Positions 10,500 to 22,771 of a DNA stretch of 64,000 bases are shown here, piece after piece. The notes below the pieces were generated by a model that did not search any database, was not told the DNA's origin, and saw nothing but the letters and a program-made list of their open reading frames with translations. The stretch is from Rosa chinensis. Lineage: Eukaryota > Streptophyta > Magnoliopsida > Rosales > Rosaceae. The stretch lies in contig NC_037094.1 of assembly GCF_002994745.2 (NCBI RefSeq), positions 15,379,501 through 15,443,500 on the forward strand. The letters are read 5' to 3'. A program made the translations under genes and the position numbers. Positions within the stretch are counted from its first letter, which is position 1. Every line of letters begins with the position of its first letter.

Positions 10500-11532
10500 T
10501 AGTCTAATCCAAGTTGTTTAAAAAATGATAAGAATTATTATTAGTGTTCTCATATATAAGAGAAAGTTTTTGTCCTTACTCCATGTCACTTCCATTATTT
10601 TCTTCGCAGAAATGATCCATAAAAGGTTTATTGTTTATAGTTTTTGCATAGAAGTCCTCGACAGAGACGTGTTTGGACCGGCCATTGTGTTTTGTTGTTT
10701 TTTAAATGGCATGTGCCATGTCCATAGGTGTAACATAAATTGATATAAAATGCCATTGAAGTTAATTGATACATACAAAAGAAAATGATAAAATATTGAG
10801 TGAAACGCTGAACTCAAGTCTTGAGTCTCAAGAACACAAAAAAAAAAAAAAATTAATAATAATAATAATAATAAATATAAGGGTCTTTAATTTTGGCGTC
10901 AAGAGTTCAAGAACATTTATCTCTACGATTCAACTTTTAACATCTCAAGTCTCAACGACATAAAAATTTCAAGAGTCTCAAATTCCTCCCTCTTAAATTC
11001 TAAAAATTTGAATATATTTCTTGTTGGTCAATAAATTTTCCACCTCTTAACATTGTTTGACAACAAAACAAAGAAAAACTCATTCCGCAAATAACTCACT
11101 CAATAGATTGATTATATGAGAAAATGATAGCATAGGTGTTATGATTCAAGGATACAATTAATAACTTATGTCAGTTATGTGTTATAATATTCATTACTCA
11201 TCAAAGGTTAAACTTCAAAAATTATCGGGACTTCGAACACTAAACAAGATAATAACATTTATGATTTACCTTTTTGACCATTTCGTATGTGAAAATAGAA
11301 ATAGATAATCATAAGTACAGATCAGACAAAAAAAAGGAAAAAAAAATTGTAACTCCATTAAATTGAGTTCCATTTCATAGTCTTTTTGTTTTGACACTTG
11401 CACTTGTAAATGAAGTCTAGGAACTATGTTTGATGTTGAAGATTGAAGGGGAGCCAGTTATGTCATGATTTTTGTGGCGCAAACATAAATGTTACAAGTT
11501 TTGAACACCAAGCACACCATTCACCTTGATAT
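10500..11532. other. Intergenic AT-rich region; no gene seen
   Basis: Contains a poly(A)/(aat)n tract at about 10838-10875. Open frames here are short and match nothing I know. Confidence 0.5.
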
Positions 11533-11721
11533 TTTTAAATAGGGAAAAATTCATGAATAGTACCAGAAATATGGCCCACTATTAATTTCAGTACACTAAG
11601 TTCCAAAATATAAACTTTGGTACATCAAATATGAAGCCCGACCCAATATACGTACACGACGTCAATAACTCCGTCAGTCCGCATGCCATTATGCACATAA
11701 TGAAGGGCGTCTCTAACAATG

Positions 11722-11807
11722 GCCTCCGACGACTTCTCTCCCGTGTCCGCCACCGTTGACGACGAGAAGTATGGGTTCAAGAGGCCTATGTCTTTTGTCA
11801 TCACTTG
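11722..11807 (+). pseudogene. Possible second captured fragment in the Pack-MULE
   Basis: A short ATG frame reads MASDDFSPVSATVDDEKYG and FKRPM and then soon stops. The composition resembles the N-terminus of a cytosolic plant protein, but I cannot assign it. It is listed because it sits in the captured GC-rich interior next to a clear kinase fragment. Confidence 0.3.
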
Positions 11808-12052
11808 AAGAATCAGAAGCACTAGATTATGGTCTAGAATCATGACCCCTTGGCCTTTTGTGACTTCGCTTCTTCCTCTTATCTCCTTCATAGCCACTCT
11901 CATATCCATCACCGCCTGGATCTTTTTTCCTTATTCTTTTCGTTGTCACCGATCACCACCACTGATCACCACTCTTCTACACCGCTTTTCACCACCTCCG
12001 ATTACAGCCCATATCCTCAATCCTAGCCCCATCACAGTCGGAATTTTCACCG

Positions 12053-12205
12053 GAGCTGAACCTCGACAACCTCAAAGCCATCATAGTCCTCTGCAAGGGA
12101 GACATGGGGACCGTCTTTCTGGTCCACGACCCGAAATCTCACACGTCTGGCGTCTGCCCTTTCGCTCTAGTTCTTCCTCCGGACCAAGCTCAACACCGAC
12201 CTGAT
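12053..12205 (+). pseudogene. Captured fragment of an AGC-family protein kinase N-lobe (UCN/AGC VIII type)
   Basis: The frame reads ELNLDNLKAIIVLCKGDMGT followed by VFLVHDPKSHTSGVCPFAL. This matches the glycine-loop region of plant AGC VIII kinases (recalled form LDLDxLKAxKVLGKGxMGTVFLVHD). The first loop glycine is cysteine here, and the catalytic lysine expected after PFAL is missing because the frame degenerates. Only about 50 residues are present, so it cannot be a working kinase. It is a transduplicated piece inside the Pack-MULE. Confidence 0.65.
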
Positions 12206-12545
12206 CCGACTCTCCGGCTTTAGAGGTAGTGACAGCGACGGTCTAGGCGACGAAGTGGCAGAGGCTGCTGCCGTTGAAGTGGTTTGGAAGAGAAGAGCTG
12301 GAGTGAAAGAAGCTTCTGGAGCCACAACTCCTCCTTTGTAGCAGAGTAGTGGTTCGCTATTGATGGTAGCATCGAATTCCTGAAGCTGCTTCCGATTTCC
12401 AATCGAGGAACCTGAGAGCGAAATGACATGGCTTCTAGAGATGAAGGTGAGGTTGGTTCAGAATTGAGGAGAGGGAGGTCGCCATTACTGTGAGGCCAGA
12501 TAGCAGTAGACTAGTCGTGTTCCAGGGTGGGTTTTTGGGGAGGGA

Positions 12546-12584
<39 letters not shown>

Positions 12585-12828
12585 TTAGGTGCCCAGAATA
12601 AGATAAGAGAGATAGATGGGTGCTAAGAGCAAAAAATGTGAAGAGACCGTTTTACCCTTTGAAATACGACAGCTGACACAATACCAACGGCGTCATTGAC
12701 GTCGTGTATGTATAATGGGTCGATTTTAAAACCTCATGTACTAAAGTTTATGTTTTGGAACGTAGTGTACTGAAATTAATAGTGGGCAATACTTCGGATA
12801 CTATTCATGAATTTTTCCCTTTTAAATA

Positions 12829-13406
12829 TTTCGTATGCGGAAATAGAAATTTAATAAAATAGAGGTTGCCGGCCCTCTTGCACTCCAAAATGAGGATTAG
12901 ATCAAGGTTGACGACCAATATTTTCGATCCTAGCTGGTCATTAGTGGCAGACAAATAAGATAAAGAGATTTTCGCTAGACAATCAAATAGTGTTGTAGGG
13001 AATTTCAAGATTCACAGAAGTACAGTACAGATCAATAGTTACAGTTTGACAAAGAAGTAACAGGAATACTGTCACTATCAAATCATGTCCAGATCTTAAA
13101 AAAGAATTCACAAGGTTCTATTATCTCAGATACTCAGCAGCAAATATCAACATCCACTCGTCAAGAAGACTTCTACAACGAGATTGGGAAAGGCAATCTA
13201 TTCTAAGCTTTTCATCGAGAAAACCAAGGAAAATTTGATCTAAATATCAAAATGATCAAAGACATCAAAAAGGGCAGGAGAAATTGCACTTGACCATTTC
13301 ATGCTTTGGAACAACCAAGTAGAGAAAGCACCATTTGGTTACTACAAAAGCATTCTATAACACGAGTTTGAATCCTGCCCATTTTTCAAACCCCTTATAA
13401 CTTGTA
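12829..13406 (-). other. Downstream region of the 584-residue gene
   Basis: Probable 3' untranslated region and spacer of the minus-strand gene ending at 13407. No other feature seen. Confidence 0.4.
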
Positions 13407-15161
13407 CTACTTTGGGAACATATTGCCCTTTTCAAGGTTTTCTTTTTGAAATGCTTGAAGTGTACCTTGAGGTTTACTAACAGAACGACTGAAAAAATTG
13501 TTGGAAACATAGTCTTCGGGTACAGCATAGCTTCCTCCGGAGAACATTTTGGCTCCTTCATTCATCCTCAAACCCCTTATGTTCTTTTCATCTCGATGAA
13601 GATATTCGATACTTGCTTGGCTTGGAAAGCTAACACCAAAATCCATACCTTGATGAAGTGCACCTGGGAACCCAGTTCCAATACTTGAGCTACGGATGCT
13701 TTGCCTATCACTATAACTCACATTTTGGGACCCTATTTGAGCAATGCTTCCATTTCTTACTTGGTGACTCATGCCTGTAAAGTTTCCATAATGAGCATTT
13801 ACTTTGAGCATTGTGTTTGCTTTCTCATAGTTCATGCCTAATCTGTTTCCGGCAACTGTTGGTTGAATATAACTATATGAAGAAGTGCCAAGGATAGGAT
13901 CCTCACCATAGGGCCTAGTTAACACAGAGGGTAATGTCAAATACATGGAAGAAGATACCTGACTGGAAACATTGGAAGAAAAACTTGACTCGATAGGTAC
14001 CGTCAACTTCGCTCTTCTTTCTATTTCAGACGATGCAACAGGTCCAATATCTCGAACACAATCAACTTGATGTTCGATCCATGGATGGCAATTATTAGAT
14101 TGAGCTCTCTCTTTGCCTTTCAAAGGACTCTCCAAAGATCTGCAATTGTAATTTGGAGGTCTTATGCCCAATAGATAGTTTGTCTGATGCTGCCTCTGGG
14201 CATTAATTTCTGTGGAACAGGACTGAAAATTTGGCTTGACAAGTGAACCAAACTTTTCCCTTGGTATCAAGGCTCTAGTGTCTTGGCCATTATCAACTTG
14301 TTTTCCAAGTACTCGATAGCCATTATCATAACCACTTGCTTGATTGCTTCTAGCAGTACCCTCCAAAGATCCAATATTACATTTTTGAGCTCTCATGCCA
14401 GATTCAAAGTTGCTTTGAGATTGCACTTGAACATCTGCCTCTTCGGAGTTGTTCTGATGCTGCACTTGGATTGTCTCCTTTAAGTTGTTATGATGTTGTG
14501 CAAATACATTATCCTCAAAGTTGGTTTCATGCGGCACCAAAACATCTTTCGGATAGTTATTTTGATGACGTATCTGAATATTCTCTTCAAACTTTCTTTT
14601 GTTCACTTGTCTATTCTCCTTAGAGGTGGTGTTCTCAACGATTTCTCCATGTTGCACTAGGAGATTTTTCTCTCCAAAACTTTGTTCTCTCCGTTCAAGA
14701 GGTGGATGAGTATCATCCATCACCAATTTTTGCATTTCCTGCCTCATCCATGAAAACAAATTATCTCTTGTCACTTTAAGATCCTCTAATAAGGACTCCA
14801 TGAATCTCTTAATCTCATCCATGGCAGCAGGCTCATAAACACTGGTTTTACTCTTTTTTCTACTGCCTTCTTCATGAGAATCCCTCTCTGTGCCATCATG
14901 AATTGAACTTTCCTTTCCGCTCCTTTGTGAATGCACATTTTTGCCTTTCCCAGTCATAATTTTAACCTCTGTATGAGGATTGCTCGTGACATTCTGCTTG
15001 ACTCTATGAGTTCCAATTTCTTCATCATTTTCAACCGAAATCAAAGAGGAAACCAGTTTATGCTTCTCGTGAGCTGCCTCACTACTTGATTTAGATTCAT
15101 CACTTGAAGACTCATCGCCATTGTCCTTCCTCCTAAACTCCCACCTCAGGTCACCACCCAT
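13407..15161 (-). CDS. Uncharacterised 584-residue hydrophilic plant protein
   Basis: One uninterrupted frame begins MGGDLRWEFRRKDNG and ends EKGNMFPK. I do not recognise the family with certainty. Residues 1-110 are acidic and serine-rich with a basic patch (SRKKSK, about 100-105) that could be a nuclear signal. Residues 112-148 (MDEIKRFMESLLEDLKVTRD onward) look like an amphipathic helix or coiled coil. Residues 160-250 carry imperfect repeats around an H/Q-H-x-N-N core (VQHQNN-like). The rest is S/N/Q-rich and probably disordered. An acceptor (tttgcag) at about 15417 shows a spliced leader. An upstream leader exon probably lies at about 16098-16330, where the donor CACG/gtttgt is visible. 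No signal peptide or membrane segment is seen. A regulatory or scaffold role is only a guess. Confidence 0.8.
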   Translation of the reverse strand: MGGDLRWEFRRKDNGDESSSDESKSSSEAAHEKHKLVSSLISVENDEEIGTHRVKQNVTSNPHTEVKIMTGKGKNVHSQRSGKESSIHDGTERDSHEEGSRKKSKTSVYEPAAMDEIKRFMESLLEDLKVTRDNLFSWMRQEMQKLVMDDTHPPLERREQSFGEKNLLVQHGEIVENTTSKENRQVNKRKFEENIQIRHQNNYPKDVLVPHETNFEDNVFAQHHNNLKETIQVQHQNNSEEADVQVQSQSNFESGMRAQKCNIGSLEGTARSNQASGYDNGYRVLGKQVDNGQDTRALIPREKFGSLVKPNFQSCSTEINAQRQHQTNYLLGIRPPNYNCRSLESPLKGKERAQSNNCHPWIEHQVDCVRDIGPVASSEIERRAKLTVPIESSFSSNVSSQVSSSMYLTLPSVLTRPYGEDPILGTSSYSYIQPTVAGNRLGMNYEKANTMLKVNAHYGNFTGMSHQVRNGSIAQIGSQNVSYSDRQSIRSSSIGTGFPGALHQGMDFGVSFPSQASIEYLHRDEKNIRGLRMNEGAKMFSGGSYAVPEDYVSNNFFSRSVSKPQGTLQAFQKENLEKGNMFPK

Positions 15162-16330
15162 GATAGAGCTGGGTAACAGCAGATCAGCACTACTCGGTTG
15201 GTATCACTAAAGAACTGTGAATGAACCCAACACCCAAAAAATATTGAACAGAGACTATGAGGCCCACCTATCAATACCCCAATTGGTTCTTGAAGCACAT
15301 TACTTTTTGGCTAACAACACTACCACCCACTTGCGCTTATTTCCAAATCAAGTTGGACATATGGCTATCTAGAAGTCAAATTAGGCTGGATCTTTCCTTG
15401 CTTTACTTTCTCAAACCTGCAAAATGAGAAGCCAATGCAAATTTGAATGAATAACTGGTATACAGATTGAGTAGTCATCAGAAACATCGCTGAATCAGAA
15501 TCAAACAGTACAAAACAACCTCAATATACTCATGGATGAACAAAAAAAAAAAGCAGAAATCTAGTTACATGGAGAAATTTCATCCAGAAATGAATAATTA
15601 TATCCAATTTTTATATACCATCCAAAGTTCCAAACAAAATATGGTATGGAGGAATTGAATTGCTACAAACCTCAATTTCTACAAAGGGGCACATTTAATG
15701 CAAATGATCAAGAACAACAATCAGATTAAGAATCCCATATCTAACACAAAAGCTACAACAGCCAAGGAAGACATGCACAGAAAGCTTCCTTTTTGATCAA
15801 TATGTAAAAGCCTCACTAGCTCAAGAACATTAATCTGGAAATAGCAATCAATAATCAAATTGCAAAACTCACATGCAAGAAGTAACTGAGGTGAATCAAT
15901 CTCCAATAATCATCAAAGAAATGCAACAACAAACCGTTAAGAAAACACTGATCATTTAAAAAAAAAAAAAAGGACTGATATGCACAATCCCATAATATCA
16001 CCAAAACCCAGAAACATGATCACAACAATATGAAACATTGGAATCAAATAAATGATGAAATCATCAACAATAGTATGGAAGATAACAAAGACAAACCGTG
16101 AAAGCATCAGTGGATGGAATGTTGATGAAAGCATGTACTTTCTCTGCTCATCCTAATCCATAACTCCATGTTCAAAAGTAGCTTTTTTGCCTCAGACTAT
16201 ATGATTTCTCATTCTGGGTCTTTTCAGAAGGAAAGCAACAGTATCTGTGGGCTGTGAGGATTATTAATTTGTGTCAGGCACTGTGTGCAGTGTATGTTGC
16301 TCAGTGAGTTGGGGGAGGGGAGTGAGAGAG
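15162..16330 (-). other. Spliced 5' leader region of the 584-residue gene
   Basis: On the minus strand a CT/GA-rich probable transcription start region lies near 16300-16330. A candidate donor is at about 16098 and an acceptor at about 15418, leaving an intron of some 680 bases. Frames within it are short and unremarkable. Confidence 0.45.
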
Positions 16331-17793
16331 AAAGTTATGGTGGTGTTTCCTATTGGGCATTTGATATGTCCAATAAATATAATTTGGTATAGGAATATTA
16401 TGGAGGTGGGTAATTGCTCTGGGTTTGGTAAGTGAATTGTAGTTTATTTAGCAGTAGGTTGGTTATTTTCTGAACCCAAATTCATAACCCCAACACTTCA
16501 TATCTGCCTCTACCAAACCCCTCCTTTTCGTTTCATGATGGCAGGCAGAGTTTGCATCACCAAGAATTTCTCCTGCCTTTCCTTGTTCTTTTTTGGATAT
16601 AAAAATTTGCAGGTCTCTCCTTTTTATCATTTCTTCATTTTATTTCGAGTTTTTGTTTATTCAAAAACGTTTTTTGGGTTGTGAAATAACTGGAAATACG
16701 TTTCATCTTAGGTAGGTAATATCCTCCTTTAGAAAAGAAATGAAAATAAATCTGAGCCAGGCTGACACAATTGGGAGTGTATTTGATGCTTTACTTTGAA
16801 ATTGAATTAGTTATATATTGAATGGAATTAATTAAAATAATTCTAGGACTGATTTGCTTACCATCTTTTTGTTTCATAAAGCTAGTACCAATCACAGGTT
16901 GGCATGGAACACATGAAATGCACACGCATAAAACTCACTACATATATATAGTACACCAGTACATCTATCTATATGTACTAATATTTTGTATTGTACCACA
17001 TATTATGTATATGCATTAAGCCAATAACTAATCCAACCCACAGGTACATAGCTACTCCAAAGATTAAAGAGTTTACTATTTGTAGGTCGATATCAACTTT
17101 TACATAGTACAAACCCGAAAATTATACGACATTTTAACACTTAATTTTGCTGACTTGTTTGTGTCGGAGAGACATAGGAAAGTGTTCTTAGAAGAACTGC
17201 GCTACAGAAATGAACCATTACAGCTAACTCAACTCTGTGGACCAACCAATTGATCCTCTGTCATCCCAACAACAAAGTTCTCATGAGTAATGACCACAAC
17301 CACTGCTCCGTATTGATATTTATACAGAAAGTTACTATATTTTAACTAACTGGACCAACCAATTGGATTAATTTAAAACTGCCAGGATTTCAGATTACAT
17401 AGCAATACAGTCTACAGATACATCTACAAAAATTGTACCTATAACCTTTCAAGGGTGAACATTTTCAGCCTTCTCCAAAAGTACACCCCTTCTGAGAGCA
17501 AAAGCTCACTAGCCTGCGTAAAGAGAGAGTTAAGATATAACATTTGTATTTTAAGAAAATAAACATCGGGCAATAAGATTATGTAGTAGAATTTATACCA
17601 TTCTTTCGTAACCAAGACTATCCAACTGCCTTCACACAAATTCTACATCATTCACTCCTACAAACCCAGATTGATACACTTGGTTCACATGTGCTGTGTG
17701 TTTCCGGCAATAATCGCCTAACTGCAACCAACAGCATGTGCGCATAATGCTCCCTGAAATTTGCCTGTACTCACCTACTCCCTTTGGAAGAGG
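16331..17793. other. Intergenic region between the 584-residue gene and MURE
   Basis: No gene or element identified. The part just left of 17794 is the likely MURE 3' untranslated region. Two direct copies of ggaccaaccaattg occur (about 17240 and 17353). Confidence 0.45.
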
Positions 17794-20700
17794 TCAATGA
17801 CTCTCAGGTAACCTGAAAAAAACAAAGATTGATCAGCACAGTACATGGATGATACCTCACTTGAAAAATATTGAAAAAGCACCCCATAGTTATTTAAAAG
17901 AGACTCCGATAGAGAGGCTAGGATTGCTGTTTGTCACTCCAGATGAATATATCATTCTGTACGATGTGCAGTGCATGGTGCACCTTAGGATAAACTTATC
18001 ATTTACAAGACTGAAACTATTAGTCAAGCCTTCTGTTTTCCATTGATGGAGATAGTTCCTCAAAGGAATAGTTCAATCTTCTAGAGATGTTAAAAGTCAG
18101 AGATAAATTGTGCTTTGAGAAATGCAATACAGTTAACCTACCTCCAAGGGAATTCACTTGTGTCAATTCCAGCTTGGTGAAGCTCATCAACATACTGTAA
18201 TGCCTCTCGACACTCTTCCCGGTCATCAAAGAACTCTTTTTTGTCCCCTTCTATCTGATACGCTTCATGGCCTTTGCCCGCAACCACCTGGAGCAAGGCA
18301 ACATAATCTAAGAAAAACTAAAGGAAGGGTACAGTTTATAACTCATTAACCACAAGCAAAAAGGAAAGTAAATCAGAATTTCCTTTTTCATCATTATTAT
18401 AGTTACTAGAGTAATCATACTTTGTTCACTTCATTCCTGAAGCATATTTCTTTCTCAAAATGTTTACGGTTGTTAGTCATTTCAACTGGTGTACTTCCAA
18501 AACCTAAAGATGAACACAACTCTGCATCTTACGAAAGTAAATAAATAGCAATTATTTTTGTGCAGTTGGATGCAAAATTTAAGAGAGCGGTTCAGATTCA
18601 ATGTTAAGAGAAAATCTGTTTCCGTGGTCAGAGAAAAAAAAATCACCAGAAAATGTATTTGATACGTGTTGACAATATAAGATATAGGATTTGAAATGAC
18701 TAGATGCAGTGCATCCACTAGAAACTTTTGTACAACTGATAATGTAGAGGCCCAAAAAGGGGGAAAAATCTTTTTCCATTTAAATCCAAATGTTTCTGTA
18801 GTTAAATTCCAATATGAAGCATTAACTTCTTTCCAGTATTAGAGAGAGTGGATATATAATTTTGTGTGACTTCTTTCTTTCTTGCTTTCTAATGTTTAGA
18901 CATAAATTCTGCACATGGAGTTAGATTGGGGCTTCAAGAACTTACAACCATATCACCTTCCTCACCCATGGCAACAGCACACCGTACGGCTACTCGTCTT
19001 ATATCATGCAGGAAAATCCTATGACCATTTGGAAGAGGTGGGTAGTAATCATTCTCGCCATGTTTCAAGTATTCCTGCATTGTCCATCCTATACCAGCCA
19101 GCATATCATCCAAGATGTCCACTGATGGAGATGTAAGTGTACGATTTAGGAAAGTAAGCATCTGATCTTACAAGGCTAAATATTGTAAACTAGCTTTTTT
19201 AAAGACATGAACCCACACAGGCCATGTCTAAATGAATAGCCACGCAAACTTATGAAAATTACACAATCTATCAAAAAGAACATCTATAAGAGTCAACTAA
19301 TTGTTCCCTCAAAATCAATGGTAGCATGCAAAAACAACTATACCATAGTTTTATAATCTGGAGTTTGCTATACATACATGGATCTTCATTCTTTGGATTG
19401 TCAGATGTCAGTATTGTCACATCACTTTTATCTGTTGCAATCTTCGCCATCATAGGTCTTTTCCCTCTGTCACTCTCCCCAGGACAACCGATTACTTCAC
19501 ATAAAGCACCAAAAGTCAGTCAGCTTAGAAGAAAAAAAAAATTGCATTCTTTGCAAACCCTATATTTCAGATGAGTACTGATAGGCTGCCAAACTAACAA
19601 TAATCGCACTTTAATCAACAAAACTGAGAAGAAAAAAAATTATGGTCAAAATGCCTGTTTTACACAGAATATGCTATTATAGTCATCATCTTCGTACAAA
19701 ATGGTTTCAACCCCACTATTTAGTCAGCCTAGACATTATCACTTCCTAATAGGAAAAGCAAAGTTTTGAAAAGGCAGACTAATGGCTATAATACTGCAAT
19801 TATGCAAACAAGAATTCGAGCTGTAGAACTCAGAATCTATAATTAAAAGTTAAAAAGCATACCAGTAATAATCCTCCTTGCACCAAGCTCCCGTACAGAA
19901 TCCAATAGCCTGGACAAGGCATCAGGAGTGTGAGCATAATCCACAATCACACCAAACGCCTGTTCCTCGTCTATCAACTCACACCTCCCTGGAACAGCAT
20001 CAACCTCTTCAATTCCCCTAACGATGTCTTCTAATGGTGCTCCAACTGCAATCCCAACTGCTACTGCAGCCAGTATATTGTAAATGTTATGCCGTCCAAG
20101 CAACCCTGATGATATCTCCAATATACCATTGGGAGTATTGACTAAAACCTGTGTCTCAAACAAGGAAAGTTCAAACTTCAAGGGATAGACATCTGCATTC
20201 TTATTCTCCATGGCAAAGGTCACAACTGGAACATCTGGGTTCCCCTGTGAAATGAAGAAAGGTGCATTTGGGTCATCAATGTTGACAACTTTCCTGTGCC
20301 GTTCTGGATCAACCATCCTTGAAAACAACTTACCCTTTGCCTCCCTATACTCCTCCTCAGTCACCTGAAAATCCAAATGGTCTCTCGTCAAATTTGTAAA
20401 AACCGCTATGTCAATATCAACTTCATCACACCTAGACAGAGCTAGCCCGTGAGAAGAAGCCTCCATGACAACTGCTTCAGCCCCATTATGGAGCATCTTG
20501 GCCATCATATTTTGAACCAAAACAGCATCCGGGGTTGTATTAGGCGACTCCAACTTATTATCTCCATGTACGTAATACGCAACTGTGCTCAACATACCCG
20601 TCCTCAATCCCATCGCTTCATACATCCCCTTTATCAAATATGCTGACGTCGTCTTCCCATTCGTCCCCGTTATCCCAATCACTGACATATTCTTTGACGG

Positions 20701-21708
20701 ATACCTATAAAACGACGCAGCCAATGCCGGTAAATCAGCATTGGTATCTTCCACAATGACCAATGCCTTGCACCCCAAGCTTTCCTCCATGTATATCTCC
20801 TTACTAGCTACTACAGCCACCGCTCCTCTCTTAATAGCCTCACTCAAATACAAATGACCATCGGTTTTCCTCCCAACACAGCACACAAACAAATCCCCGG
20901 CACTGACCACCCTCGAATCGTGCTGAATTCCGGTTATCTCCACCTCTAAATCACCATAAACCGAAATAGGCACCACTTTACTCTCATCCAAAAGCTCAGC
21001 TAAGCTCATTTTAAACTTAGGTTCCACAATTCTAGCCCTAGTCTTACCATAATTATCAAAATCCATATCAAACAAAGAACTCGAAACCGAAACACCATCT
21101 TTCTCATCCAAATCACCAACCTTTGAGTCGAATTTCTCAGTCCCTTCCTCATCCGAATCCTCACCCACAATCGCCAGCCCCTGAAGTTCATCAATCTCCT
21201 CCAAGTCCACCACCTCCTCCGGCTCCAGCTCCAGCTCCTCCACCGCCTCCACCTTAGGGTTCGGCTTCAAAAGCCCTTGCTTCACAAACTCCTTGCGCTT
21301 CAAGGCAATAGCTTCGTCGATGTCGCCGAACAAATCGTCCCCGGAGCTGGGGGTAGTTCCGGAGCCGGGGTTCTCCGGCGGGTCCTCGACGTCGGCAATG
21401 GCGGAGAGCATGGTGTTCTGGTGCTTCTTGAAGTCGTCCTCCTGGAGCTTCTGGTGGCGGGAGGCCTGGCGCTGGATTTGCTGGAATTTGGAGACGCCGT
21501 GGCCGGAGTCTTCGGGGGCTTCGGGCGGGTCGTCGTCGGAGGGGTCCGGGTAGTACTTGCCGTCGGGGCCGATTGCGTGGGCGGGTTTGAGTGGGCGGGC
21601 CGGGAGAGGGAAGCTGGAGGGTCGGAGAGAGGCGAATTGGGGTTTTAGGGAGAGAAAGTTGGGTTGGGGAGAGAGAAAGTTGGGGATTGAGAGGAAAGTG
21701 AAGGCCAT
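17794..21708 (-). CDS. MURE: UDP-MurNAc-tripeptide ligase homologue MurE, chloroplastic (PEP-associated protein)
   Basis: Five coding exons join in frame to 767 residues: 21708-19863, 19494-19378, 19121-18946, 18287-18142 and 17812-17794. The start [12 protein letters not shown] is preferred over an in-frame ATG 39 codons upstream because plant MURE proteins begin MAFTFLS. Residues 1 to about 70 form a chloroplast transit peptide. A plant-specific acidic segment follows, with the conserved string [10 protein letters not shown]. The Mur ligase core has the P-loop [10 protein letters not shown] near residue 345 and the later strings [14 protein letters not shown] and [14 protein letters not shown]. 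The bacterial diaminopimelate-recognition DNPR is DNPKNEDP here. The last exon is 19 bases (LPESH and stop) after a GAG/gtaggt donor; reading through that donor would stop at once. In seed plants this protein is a subunit associated with the plastid-encoded RNA polymerase and is needed for chloroplast development, rather than for a peptidoglycan wall. Confidence 0.95.
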
Positions 21709-21829
21709 TAGAGACTGAGAGAGTGAAAGTTGCAGAGAGCGAGAGGGGAAGAGGTTTAAGATTTTGGATAGAGGGAGGTTTATTGCTCGCGTGGCGGGTA
21801 AAGTCTTTTGGGTCGGACTTTCCATTTTG

Positions 21830-22771
21830 GTTTGTTTTGGGCTTCTTTGAGAATTTGGGCCGCAGAAGGACTGTCAAATGTTTGGGCCCCCCAAGTTTTA
21901 TTGTGTGAGATTGGCACAACTAAGTGGAGTCTAAGTCTTAATGTGTTAATGTTCGCTCTTCAAAATTATGGGATGTCAATTGAAGTGAGAGTAATTGTTT
22001 CACCGTGATTGGGGAAGATACTATTGATATATGATGAAATGAGGGAAGATATTTGTGCTTTAGTTATCTAAATGTATGTGTTTTCTGTAAAGCAAATAGT
22101 GTGGCTCATAGATTAGTTCTTATATGTTGTTATCATTTTCAATGTTTTTATTTTAAAAGTTCTTATGGAGGATGATCGTAATGTTGCTTGCCATTTAAGC
22201 ATTATGTCCCCTAAATCATGAAAAGAATGGAAGTTTGACCTTTTCCCTATTCTTGTAGAGGAATTTTTTATTTTCTCCATATTACTCTTACCAAACATGA
22301 AAAATCAAACATTTTTCTATTCTATTCCGAGTCCTCAAACCGTGTAAACAAACTAAAGAATAGATAGGTCACAGGGTTAAGGGTTTGATTACTTCTAATT
22401 TGACCAAATAAGCCTGCATCGTTATCTTCATAGATATTCTAGAATCTAGATGCATGCAGTTTTTCTTGCCTCTTCCTTTATGTTCATTTTCAGACTTCAA
22501 TGTTTGAATGATATATAACATTTTTTTTTTGAATGATATATTACAATATACATAACTTCTATCCTTGTTCTTTCTTTGTATATGTTACTTCCAAAATTTA
22601 TCCTCGATCATCATGTTTTTTTTTTCTCTCAAACAACGACTTTAACTTGTAATAACATCATATAAATCAACAATAAATATGAGTTTGATGTTGATTTTAA
22701 TTTTAATTTGTACATTGACGTATTTGCATGACAATAATAAGGCGATCCACTTGGATAAAGACACAATTCAT
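21830..22771. other. Upstream region of MURE and spacer; no gene seen
   Basis: The first ~100 bases probably hold the MURE leader and promoter. The rest is AT-rich with short T runs and no credible frame. Confidence 0.45.

Larger units (their letters stand above)
11542..12819. mobile_element. Pack-MULE with ~130-bp TIRs and a perfect 9-bp target duplication
   Basis: The left end gggaaaaattcatgaatagt matches the reverse complement of the right end. The similarity runs about 130 bp, including cccactattaatttcagtac and cacgacgtcaat. Flanks 11533-11541 and 12820-12828 are both ttttaaata, the 9-bp duplication made by Mutator-like transposases. No transposase is present. The GC-rich interior holds parts of unrelated coding sequences, including an AGC-kinase fragment, plus a (ga)n tract near 12545-12585. 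The TIRs are only about 15-20% diverged by eye, so the insertion is moderately recent. Confidence 0.9.

Noticed and set aside
11842..12204. 120-residue plus-strand frame
   Set aside because: It runs through the Pack-MULE in a different frame from the recognisable kinase fragment, so it is not a gene.
21254..21919. Arginine/proline-rich minus-strand frame of 221 residues and plus-strand frames at 21277-21648
   Set aside because: They are other frames of the GC-rich first exon of MURE; the MURE frame has clear homology.
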